Shown: one piece after another, positions 1 to 5,915 of the stretch
How positions within the stretch are numbered: position 1 is the first letter of the stretch
Layout: each line of letters opens with the position of its first letter
Virus record (IMG/VR): IMGVR_UViG_3300023174_000492
Location: 1 to 29,971 of that record
From: a virus
Direction: 5' to 3' (one strand)
Length of the DNA stretch: 29,971 nucleotides
Program-made: the position numbers and the translations under genes
Notes under the pieces: generated by a model
What the model was told of the DNA's origin: nothing
Database searches by the model: none
What the model saw: only the letters and a program-made list of their open reading frames with translations

Positions 1-616
1 CGTAGTGCATGCTGGCGATATCGGCTAGGCACCCAATCGACCAACCGACTGGCGCACCGATGCTCCGGCCGGCTGCCCGATCGACGCGGTGTAGGTGGCC
101 CATCACAACAGGCTTTCTAAGCATCTCGACATGGTCACGCACGGCTGCCTCCGAAAACATAAAGCCGTGTCCGAATGCCGTTCCTCCCAGTTCCCGCCAA
201 CCTTTCTCAATGTCGTAAGGCACGTACTGCGCCTTTAGATCCTTGCACATGTTGTAGATCTCCGACTTTGCTGACGTGCAGCAGTGCGCCACAATGGCCG
301 ACGGTGAGTATTGTAGAGCCGTTAGGCGGTGTTCATGGTTGCCCTCAAATATGTAGCGTGGCGCCAGTTCTCGAACAAAATTAAGCCCAGCGTCGAAGTC
401 CTCACGGATTGATGCCGTGCGTTCGGGAGAGTCAGGATCTTTCCTTGCGCTACCCATCAGTCCAGATAGATCAACAAAATCACCCAAGTGGAGCGTCATA
501 TCTGGTTGCCACCGCCTTTTCATCTCTAACGCAGCCTTGCAGGCAGCCGCATTCGCTAGGTGTCCGTGAGAGCAGCTGACCGCCAGCCACTTTTTCCATT
601 TGCGAATGACCTTCAC
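1..616 (-). CDS. Calcineurin-like metallophosphoesterase, 3' end cut by the window edge
   Basis: The visible 205 residues show most of the metallophosphoesterase signature: HLGDF (GD around residue 45), EGNHEHRL (GNHE, 92-95), GHG (149-151) and MGHLHR (GHLH, 173-176). Such enzymes bind two metal ions and cleave phosphodiesters or phosphomonoesters; the substrate here is unknown. Motif I, normally DxH, reads VSCSHGH (13-19), so the usual Asp is replaced by Cys. The start is a GTG whose last bases form a GTGA overlap with the stop of the upstream gene. I see no strong Shine-Dalgarno, so translation is probably coupled. A later ATG would delete the motif I strand and is unlikely. The reading frame stays open to base 1 and the stop lies outside the window. 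It follows the lysis genes, which says little about its job. The family assignment is firm; the role is not known. Confidence 0.85.
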   Translation of the reverse strand, partial: MKVIRKWKKWLAVSCSHGHLANAAACKAALEMKRRWQPDMTLHLGDFVDLSGLMGSARKDPDSPERTASIREDFDAGLNFVRELAPRYIFEGNHEHRLTALQYSPSAIVAHCCTSAKSEIYNMCKDLKAQYVPYDIEKGWRELGGTAFGHGFMFSEAAVRDHVEMLRKPVVMGHLHRVDRAAGRSIGAPVGWSIGCLADIASMHY

Positions 617-927
617 TTTTTGTCTTGGGCAGATGGAAAGCCCTGCAATACGGCTAAAATCTGCCTGCAACTTTCCCGCGATTGTGCCGCCACTACGCTT
701 TCGTCAGCGGCCCCCATCAGCGCAAGCTCCGCAATGACGGAAAGCTGCATCTTTAATGTGTGAACGTAGGTGCACAGATCCAGTACCTCCATCCACGCAT
801 CCTTCCACACGGGCCTGCGCCAAAGCGCCCCACCGTGCTCCTCTTGGCCCTTGCGGTACTTGGCATCCACGTCATTGGTTAAATCACGAATAATTCCAGC
901 CAAATGCTTCTCGTGTTCAGGCGTCAT
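613..927 (-). CDS. Small helical phage protein with an ExxD motif, possibly MazG-like
   Basis: This 104-aa protein has the pattern AKYRKGQEEHGG (residues 23-34) followed by a tryptophan-rich helix with MEVLDLCTY, in which E and D are spaced ExxD. Small phage proteins with a KY-x-G-x-x-EHGG element and an ExxD helix are common, and this layout recalls all-alpha NTP pyrophosphatases of the MazG type. I see only one clear acidic pair, so nucleotide hydrolysis is an inference. It overlaps the endolysin gene upstream by four bases (ATGA) and the phosphoesterase downstream by four (GTGA), so it is part of the same transcript. No membrane segment is visible. Confidence 0.6.
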   Translation of the reverse strand: MTPEHEKHLAGIIRDLTNDVDAKYRKGQEEHGGALWRRPVWKDAWMEVLDLCTYVHTLKMQLSVIAELALMGAADESVVAAQSRESCRQILAVLQGFPSAQDKK

Positions 928-1442
928 CGGCTACTCCACGGCCGGCTGCTAACTAAGGTAGTGGCCTTTGATTTTTGCGGGATGTCCTTGGCCCTTACTT
1001 GTTCCACAGGGTTGCGTGGAATGTCACGCCAGCTCTTAAATAAACTGGTTTGCAGATGGCCTGTTTCCCAGGTGATGCCGACCAGCCCAAAGCTTAGGCC
1101 TACGTGCTCGCCTAGCTTAAAAGCAGTTTCATCGTCCCAATTTGCGACCCATAGATCCGCATTTTTTGCCGTCCTCTTTAGCGGCACCCAATCGAACGCC
1201 AGCCCGTAGTTATGATAACTTTCCCCTGGGCGAGCCTTGGTCACAATCTTGCCTTTGCTCGTCCTGCCTTTTGCAAAAAGCGCAGCCTGCTCCTCCATTG
1301 TCCGACGGCCGCAGTAGATCAGCGGCTCAATCCGGCTGGTCACCATTTCATTGACCCAGCCCCTTACCTGTTTTTGAAAGCCGACGTCTAATGTATCAAT
1401 CGCCCGCAGGGTGCGGGAGCCAGCTTCAGCCAGGCTGGTCAC
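924..1442 (-). CDS. Endolysin, M15-family L-alanyl-D-glutamate peptidase
   Basis: This 172-aa protein matches the VanY/M15 peptidase fold used by phage endolysins such as that of T5, which cut the peptide stem of peptidoglycan. The zinc site is visible: SYHNYGLAFDW (75-85) supplies H77 and D84, and ETGHLQ (126-131) supplies H129, with E126 three residues before it in the place of the catalytic acid. GRRTMEEQAALFAKGR (45-60) is the usual substrate-side helix. There is no signal peptide or N-terminal membrane segment, so release would need a holin from the genes just upstream. The start is GTG and overlaps the stop of the lipoprotein gene (GTGA). The last 30 or so residues, rich in K, R and S, lie beyond the catalytic core. 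Confidence 0.9.
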   Translation of the reverse strand: MTSLAEAGSRTLRAIDTLDVGFQKQVRGWVNEMVTSRIEPLIYCGRRTMEEQAALFAKGRTSKGKIVTKARPGESYHNYGLAFDWVPLKRTAKNADLWVANWDDETAFKLGEHVGLSFGLVGITWETGHLQTSLFKSWRDIPRNPVEQVRAKDIPQKSKATTLVSSRPWSSR

Positions 1443-1684
1443 TGCCGCGCTCGCTCGCGTTGAGTTTCTGCCAAGCTGTCAGAAAGCGCTTTGAGCGATT
1501 CCGCAAATAAGTCTCGATAAGCCTGTGGGCAGGGTGGGTTTGTTCGTTCCGCTTTGTCCCAGGCGTAGATGAAGTAGCTGATGCTATCTGGCGACGGCGG
1601 CGGGCCGTCCTGCGTTTGCGTCGTGGCACAGCTGCAGAGCGCCAGAGCGCTAATCAGTAGGAGGGCGATGCGTCCACCAAGCAT
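1439..1684 (-). CDS. Small lipoprotein, candidate outer-membrane spanin (Rz1-like)
   Basis: This 81-aa protein starts with a short basic end and the hydrophobic stretch IALLLISALALCSC (residues 6-19), a lipoprotein signal ending at Cys19 with LCS before it; Cys17 is a possible alternative. The mature part begins ATTQTQDGPPPSPD, a Pro-rich linker like that of Rz1 proteins, followed by about 50 polar residues. The first 35 bases overlap the upstream single-pass membrane gene in another frame, resembling the overlapping Rz/Rz1 arrangement. By analogy it would join a partner to fuse inner and outer membranes after wall digestion in a Gram-negative host. The lipoprotein call is strong; the spanin role is inferred. 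A second reading frame across the same bases is Arg-rich and looks like a shadow. Confidence 0.7.
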   Translation of the reverse strand: MLGGRIALLLISALALCSCATTQTQDGPPPSPDSISYFIYAWDKAERTNPPCPQAYRDLFAESLKALSDSLAETQRERARQ

Positions 1685-1817
1685 TTATGTCTCTCTGTCT
1701 TTTCCTGCGTTCTAGTTCAATCGACTCAAAATTACGCTGAAGCGGTGATTTTCGCTTCAAAAACCACAGCACGATCCCGATTATCCCGCCCAGCGCCGTT
1801 AAGATGCCGGCGATCAT
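1650..1817 (-). CDS. Single-pass membrane protein, candidate inner-membrane spanin or lysis accessory
   Basis: This 55-aa ORF is placed six bases after the preceding holin-like gene. It reads MIAGILTALGGIIGIVLWFL (1-20, one membrane segment), then KRKSP and a highly charged stretch NFESIELERRKRQRD (29-43) that could form a short helix, ending WWTHRPPTD. Its end overlaps the lipoprotein gene by 35 bases in a different frame. An N-terminal anchor, a charged helix and an overlapping lipoprotein gene are the hallmarks of Rz/Rz1 pairs. However, Rz proteins are usually over 100 residues, so the reach across the periplasm would have to come mainly from the lipoprotein. It could also be a holin or antiholin. 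Confidence 0.55.
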   Translation of the reverse strand: MIAGILTALGGIIGIVLWFLKRKSPLQRNFESIELERRKRQRDINAWWTHRPPTD

Positions 1818-1823
1818 GGCCGA

Positions 1824-1988
1824 CTACTTTCTCGAGAATTTACTGAGAAAATCAACTACGGCTTGCAGGCTTTTCTCCGGCTGGTCGCCAGGAATGAGAG
1901 AAGCGACTGCGATGGCGGCGACAAGTACGGCCGAAAGGGCGCCGAGGTACGACTGCCAGTTGTTTAGTATGTTATTGAGTATGTCCAT
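1824..1988 (-). CDS. Small holin-like membrane protein
   Basis: This 54-aa ORF has one clear membrane segment, SYLGALSAVLVAAIAVASLI (13-32). It is preceded by a polar N-terminus, MDILNNILNNWQ, and followed by a charged C-terminus ending DFLSKFSRK. Size, topology and position between an XhlA-like gene and the endolysin fit a small holin. It starts 16 bases after the stop of the upstream gene; the ribosome site is weak (TGCTGG). With three or four short membrane proteins side by side I cannot tell which one forms the lethal hole. Confidence 0.55.
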   Translation of the reverse strand: MDILNNILNNWQSYLGALSAVLVAAIAVASLIPGDQPEKSLQAVVDFLSKFSRK

Positions 1989-2004
1989 GCCAGCAGACGG
2001 GGTG

Positions 2005-2265
2005 TCAAAGGCTGATGCGGCGCTTAATCAATTCCCAGATCGTGCTAAACACTGCCCCAGATACAAGCGCCACCAGCCACAGCTTTGTCTTAATCGTGTG
2101 AGCGTCCCTCTCCATGTTTGTTAGGCGACCGTGATACTCGCCCAGACTGGCTTGTGAGCGTTCCAGCATATCCATAATTACGCCCTGGCGTGTTTCTATT
2201 CTGGCGATTGATTCTCGGACTAGGCTTAACCGCTCTGATAGTTCAGCGACTTGATCGGTGCTCAT
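2005..2265 (-). CDS. XhlA-like lysis accessory protein with coiled coil and C-terminal membrane segment
   Basis: This 86-aa protein has a long amphipathic helix over about residues 1-58, with regular hydrophobic spacing in ELSERLSLVRESIARIETRQ and onwards. A membrane segment, LWLVALVSGAVFSTIWELI (62-80), follows, and the end is basic (KRRISL). This is the layout of the XhlA family, membrane proteins that act with a holin to release endolysin. Its position at the head of the lysis genes agrees. It overlaps the upstream 48-aa gene by four bases (ATGA). The match is by architecture, not by a diagnostic motif. Confidence 0.6.
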   Translation of the reverse strand: MSTDQVAELSERLSLVRESIARIETRQGVIMDMLERSQASLGEYHGRLTNMERDAHTIKTKLWLVALVSGAVFSTIWELIKRRISL

Positions 2266-2408
2266 AGGGTGGCGTTTTCAGCTCCTTCCGCAATGCGCAC
2301 CCAATCCACGCCGTCCTTATCGATCCAGCGTTCGATGAATCCCTCGGCTTCAAGAAAACGGAGCGAGCTTTCTAGCTCACGCCATTCGGCTGAATCGTAG
2401 CAGTCCAT
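2262..2408 (-). CDS. Tiny acidic hypothetical protein
   Basis: This 48-aa ORF begins directly after the stop of the 39-aa lipoprotein gene and ends in an ATGA overlap with the XhlA-like gene, so it fits the operon exactly. It is acidic and has three Trp: MDCYDSAEWRELESSLRFLE, then AEGFIERW and KDGVDWVRIAEG. The middle looks like a helix followed by a small beta hairpin (ERWIDKDGVDWVRI), as in the wing of a small winged-helix domain, but it is too short to call. I do not recognise it. It is supported by frame, position and tight junctions on both sides. Confidence 0.5.
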   Translation of the reverse strand: MDCYDSAEWRELESSLRFLEAEGFIERWIDKDGVDWVRIAEGAENATL

Positions 2409-2528
2409 TCACTTTGCCTTCCCCGCATCCTCGGCTGCAGACATATCGCTGTAATCCGGTAGCCCCGTGTTATTGGCTGGACGTGGCGAGCAGGAGCAGA
2501 GCAAGAGGGCGATAAGGAGGAGGGGCAT
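2409..2528 (-). CDS. Very small lipoprotein
   Basis: This 39-aa ORF reads MPLLLIALLLCSCSPRPANN followed by TGLPDYSDMSAAEDAGKAK. The hydrophobic start and LLCSC give a lipoprotein signal, with Cys13 the likely lipidated residue and Cys11 the alternative. The mature peptide would be only about 27 residues and Pro/Asp-rich. It starts by a one-base overlap (TAATG) with the stop of the last fibre gene, and the next gene starts directly after its stop. The CSC signal is strikingly like that of the 81-aa lipoprotein about 0.8 kb further on. It could be a second spanin-like part, or a protein that changes the outer face of the infected cell. Confidence 0.55.
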   Translation of the reverse strand: MPLLLIALLLCSCSPRPANNTGLPDYSDMSAAEDAGKAK

Positions 2529-3313
2529 TACTGGATGTCCATAATCCAGTTGTCATTAGTAGAAAACAACAAACCATTCGGAGATGCCGTAGGAACTATG
2601 GTTGAATGATTAACGACTTGAATTTCTGGTCCGAAACGATTGGAGCTTGTGGAGTTAGTCGGGCCTCCGGTCAGAGTAAGCAAGGGAGTTGGGCTTATTA
2701 CAATGTTTCTTACTGTTGATGATTCTGCTCCATAAAGATTTATGTTTCCAGTGCCATCGCTTTCGATCATGCAAGCAAAATAACGATTTGCATTTGCCAC
2801 AGTAGCAAAACCATTTGTGAGCGTGGTGTATGATGATGGGGTAAGATAAGCCGAATTAAACCCAATAAGTCGTGCTTGAACAACTCCACTAACCACAAAA
2901 AACTCAACCCCAAACCCTTTTACTGTGAGTCCATTTGAATCAGCGGCAGGAGCGGCTACGCTATTGCCAGTCCCTCCAAATACAAAACGAATGCGACAAT
3001 TTGTTGATGCAAGATACATCATTCCTTGAACAGCAAACCGTATCCTTTTTGAATAATCTATGGTAGAAGCACCATATTGAAAATCTGTTTCTAGCGGGTC
3101 GTAATATCCTTGTTTTACATATCCAGCGGCAGATGTTCCGCTTCTCATATTTAAGTTATACGAGCCTTGTGCTTGTGAAGCATCGTTAGTTGTTCCAGTT
3201 CCAGACGCAAGTGCATACATTCCACCAAAACCTAGTCTTCCAGCAATACTCCTACCTATGTTAAATAGTTTTTGATCTGCCGTGTTAATCGGCCCTGTAA
3301 AAAGGTTGCCCAT
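2528..3313 (-). CDS. Tail fibre or receptor-binding protein, distal part
   Basis: This 261-aa protein is rich in Ser, Thr, Gly and Asn and predicted to be nearly all beta. It has no signal peptide or membrane segment. It is the last gene before the lysis cassette and follows four other fibre-type genes, the usual place for a receptor-binding tip. The N-terminal LFTGPINTADQKLFNIG may be the attachment segment, and the remainder looks like a jelly-roll or beta-sandwich domain (IRFVFGGTG, GFGVEFFVVSGVVQARLIGF). The DNA is visibly more AT-rich than most of the late operon, as expected of a tip gene exchanged between phages. The function is inferred from context and composition. Confidence 0.5.
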   Translation of the reverse strand: MGNLFTGPINTADQKLFNIGRSIAGRLGFGGMYALASGTGTTNDASQAQGSYNLNMRSGTSAAGYVKQGYYDPLETDFQYGASTIDYSKRIRFAVQGMMYLASTNCRIRFVFGGTGNSVAAPAADSNGLTVKGFGVEFFVVSGVVQARLIGFNSAYLTPSSYTTLTNGFATVANANRYFACMIESDGTGNINLYGAESSTVRNIVISPTPLLTLTGGPTNSTSSNRFGPEIQVVNHSTIVPTASPNGLLFSTNDNWIMDIQ

Positions 3314-3315
3314 TG

Positions 3316-4395
3316 TTATCCCTCAAGGATTGACCAAGCCGCCCCAGTTGTTGCCCCTAACCAATAAACTGCACCTGTCGGGCAGAACGAATCAAATACA
3401 ATGCCAGACCCAGCGGATAGTTGTATTCCTTGCGTGGTTGTTGGAGAAAAACCGATGCCCATCGTCACGCTTCCGATTGAAATGTTTTGAGCAAAGAGAT
3501 ATTTGCGGGAGGTGTTGGTGACTGCGGTGGTAATTTGTGCCGTGTTTGCGGTTGTTACAGAACCAAACCGTGTTGTTAATGCTCCCGATGGATTTGCTGA
3601 AATTGATGCTGTAACAGAACCAATCTGGGCTGTGCCAGCCGCCAAAGCGGGAAGCGAGCCAATAGTGACGCTGTTACCTACCGTAACGGAGGAGATGCTG
3701 ATGGGAACCGTCCCGCTGATGGATGCGGTGACAGAGCCAATTTGGTTTGTGCCAGCCGCAAGACTTGGTAGCGAGTTTACTGTGACGGTGGTGGATGTAA
3801 GCGAAACTGGTTGCGTAGTTTGCCAAAATGTTCCGCTAACTGGAACCGTGCCGATGATAGATGCGGTGACGCTTCCGATCTGTGCCGTTCCTGCCCCGAT
3901 GGTTACCGTTCCCCCGCCAATAGTAACTACGCCGATGCGGGCTGTGCCGGCCGATATATTAGATGTAATTTGACCATTGATCTGTACTTGCCCGATTAAA
4001 TTAGAGCCTGTTGGTAGGGATGGAAGTGAATCTACAGTTACAGGAAAAGTACGATCAATTCCAAAAGTGTTCCCATCTCCATCTTGAATGCCAGCTATTA
4101 CATTTCCAACATTTACAGTGCCAGCAATCGTCTGGGTGGATGGGAAGTTTGAGATGGTGACTGCTGAGAATGTAACGGCTTGCGATGCTGGAAAATTACT
4201 GACTGTTACTGTTCCAGTAATTGCCGCACCTACTGTTACAGTTACGTTCTCCAACGCACTCAGGCTGTTGGCATCCAATGCCACGGTGACTGTATTGGCC
4301 ACGGTGACGGAGCTGGCCACGGCGCTTGTAAGTACGGCACTGGTCAGGGTGACGACGGTGGGTGTCTCAGAAATTGCTAGGTAGATATCAGCCAT
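3316..4395 (-). CDS. Repetitive beta-rich tail fibre protein
   Basis: This 359-aa protein is made largely of Thr/Val/Ser-rich beta strands with an internal repeat. SLPSLAAGTNQIGSVTASIS (208-227) and SLPALAAGTAQIGSVTASIS (247-266) are near identical. Partial copies lie at 123-141 (SLPSLPTGSNLIGQVQING) and at 168-180 (AGTAQIGSVTASI), the latter followed by SGTFWQTTQPVS. Two SNFP elements (66-69, 82-85) lie earlier. Such repeats build elongated beta-helical or triple-stranded shafts. The C-terminal 65 residues (from TSRKYLFAQNISIGSV) look like a compact beta-sandwich of the kind that caps phage fibres. The gene lies one base from the next fibre gene. A shaft role is inferred; repeat number may vary between relatives. 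Confidence 0.6.
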   Translation of the reverse strand: MADIYLAISETPTVVTLTSAVLTSAVASSVTVANTVTVALDANSLSALENVTVTVGAAITGTVTVSNFPASQAVTFSAVTISNFPSTQTIAGTVNVGNVIAGIQDGDGNTFGIDRTFPVTVDSLPSLPTGSNLIGQVQINGQITSNISAGTARIGVVTIGGGTVTIGAGTAQIGSVTASIIGTVPVSGTFWQTTQPVSLTSTTVTVNSLPSLAAGTNQIGSVTASISGTVPISISSVTVGNSVTIGSLPALAAGTAQIGSVTASISANPSGALTTRFGSVTTANTAQITTAVTNTSRKYLFAQNISIGSVTMGIGFSPTTTQGIQLSAGSGIVFDSFCPTGAVYWLGATTGAAWSILEG

Positions 4396-4402
4396 ATATT
4401 TG

Positions 4403-4735
4403 TTAAGGGACGGTTATGCGTGGGCTTAATGTCACCACGCCTTCAAGCAATCGGGTGTAGGTACCGCCAGCATTCATCAGTAAATCGTACTTTCCTCCGC
4501 TGGTAGGAACGACGAGGGTGGCGGCCGCTGACAGCGCCATGGTGAGCTGGCCACCGGCCGCGCTAGTCACGGTGCAGGTAAAGGCTGTGGCCACTGTCCC
4601 ACCTGGCATCTGGCGGATCTGGGCGGTGAACGTACGCCCCGCAATGTTGATCGGCGTAGATGTATCGGTGGTAAGAAAGAGCGTGCGGGAGAAATCTGTC
4701 CCCTGCTCAATCGTGATGTCGTAGGAGGCGGCCAT
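4403..4735 (-). CDS. Small beta-sandwich tail-surface protein
   Basis: This 110-aa protein opens with ASYDITIEQGTDFSRTLFL and continues with INIAGRTFTAQIRQMPGG and GGKYDLLMNAGGTYTRLLEG. This pattern (I-x-x-G-x-D/T-F near the start, then G-x-x-x-x-x-Q-I-R, then Y-D-L) is common in small phage proteins encoded among fibre genes, where it forms a beta-sandwich used as a connector or adaptor. It sits four bases after the 390-aa gene. The exact role is unknown; the tail-surface context is the main support. Confidence 0.5.
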   Translation of the reverse strand: MAASYDITIEQGTDFSRTLFLTTDTSTPINIAGRTFTAQIRQMPGGTVATAFTCTVTSAAGGQLTMALSAAATLVVPTSGGKYDLLMNAGGTYTRLLEGVVTLSPRITVP

Positions 4736-4738
4736 AGG

Positions 4739-5911
4739 TTAGACGTCAGGTTCGCGTACCACTTCGCTAGGCACGTTAATGGTGAAGGTATCGGAGCTAA
4801 AGGTGCCACGGGTGGTCGTCCACTGGATCTCGCCCAGGAGAGATTGATCGGCGTTGGATCCGGCTAATAGATTGGCGGCTTGTGCGGAAAGCAGATCGTC
4901 GTCCGATGCGGTCACGGTGATAGCGTAGTAGACGTCGCCAGAAACAGTGACTGTGCTGACGGTGGCGGCCGACCAGAAGTGATAGGGTGACGTGTTATTT
5001 GACGAACGAACGGCCAGCTTAATGTCTGTCGCCTGTGGATTGATCCCGGATGTGCCGTCGTGAAAGAGAATTGCGAAATTAATTGTATCGGCAGGACGGA
5101 GCTGGATGGTGCCGTGACGATGCGTGACCGCACGAGTGCCGAGATTTACCTGGAGATCTGTCAGGTACCAGTAGGAGTTATCTAGCCAAGAAAACATATT
5201 ACTAGATCCACCTGATGTCACCGCAGAAACAGTTAGAGCGGTTGGGATGATGACGTTAATTGTATCGGCTTGTATTGAGCTTGCCTCAGTTAATCTGCGC
5301 ATTATTTTTATATAATACGTGTCGGTTTTTGTAATAACCGATGAGTTGAAGATTGTTTCTGGCAATCCTCCGCCTAATGGCGGCCGCACATTTGTGGTAG
5401 AAAGTTCGTCTGAGTCTTTGTTTAGGATCGATATTTGCCAGATCTCTGGCGGATAATCAGGAGCAAGTGCTGTATTTATATTTGCCAGTGAAATTAAAAC
5501 AGGGCAAATTGAAGATGATCCAAGAGATGTGCATGTAATTGTTATATTTCCAGTTGATCCTTGGGAAACAGTCCAAGACCCTCTATCGTTAAAATCTGCT
5601 GCACTTGTTCCAACAACACCCACGGTTGCTCCGCTGGTCATGTCTCGAACCCTAAAGAATGAAGGATAAGTAGCCGCAAATGATGTAGTTACATTTACGG
5701 AATAACTGCCATAATACACTTCTGTTGGAATTAGCGCTGTGCCGCCTGAAATAGCTGAAACATAGCCAGCCGTAACGCCAACGCTGCCTCCTGCGCATGT
5801 TGATGAAGCAAGTAGATTGCCAGCAGTTGAGCCAGTTACAGACAACCACACCGCGCTTGTATAATCTATATTTGACTTATTTGCGTAAATTGCAGAAACG
5901 TTTAATGGCAT
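4739..5911 (-). CDS. Tail-surface or fibre protein of unknown function
   Basis: This 390-aa protein is mostly beta and rich in Ser/Thr/Asn/Ala. The N-terminal 150 residues (starting PLNVSAIYANKSNIDYTSAV) contain strand-turn-strand patterns such as GSWTVSQGSTGNITITC. The C-terminal half is less repetitive (SWLDNSYWYLTDLQVNLGTR, then HRHGTIQLRPADTINFAILF) and probably holds separate domains. There is no membrane segment or catalytic motif. It begins five bases after the large 795-aa gene and ends four bases before the small beta-sandwich gene. The part of the gene coding for the N-terminal half is more AT-rich than the rest, consistent with patchwork exchange. I do not recognise a family. Confidence 0.45.
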   Translation of the reverse strand: MPLNVSAIYANKSNIDYTSAVWLSVTGSTAGNLLASSTCAGGSVGVTAGYVSAISGGTALIPTEVYYGSYSVNVTTSFAATYPSFFRVRDMTSGATVGVVGTSAADFNDRGSWTVSQGSTGNITITCTSLGSSSICPVLISLANINTALAPDYPPEIWQISILNKDSDELSTTNVRPPLGGGLPETIFNSSVITKTDTYYIKIMRRLTEASSIQADTINVIIPTALTVSAVTSGGSSNMFSWLDNSYWYLTDLQVNLGTRAVTHRHGTIQLRPADTINFAILFHDGTSGINPQATDIKLAVRSSNNTSPYHFWSAATVSTVTVSGDVYYAITVTASDDDLLSAQAANLLAGSNADQSLLGEIQWTTTRGTFSSDTFTINVPSEVVREPDV

Positions 5912-5915
5912 AAAA

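Noticed and set aside
9-384. Plus-strand open frames at the left edge
   Set aside because: They run opposite to the metallophosphoesterase, whose motifs are clear on the minus strand. The plus frames have no recognisable pattern.
1426-1629. Arg-rich 67-aa frame inside the lipoprotein gene
   Set aside because: It is a shadow of the lipoprotein in another frame with extreme composition and no ribosome site.
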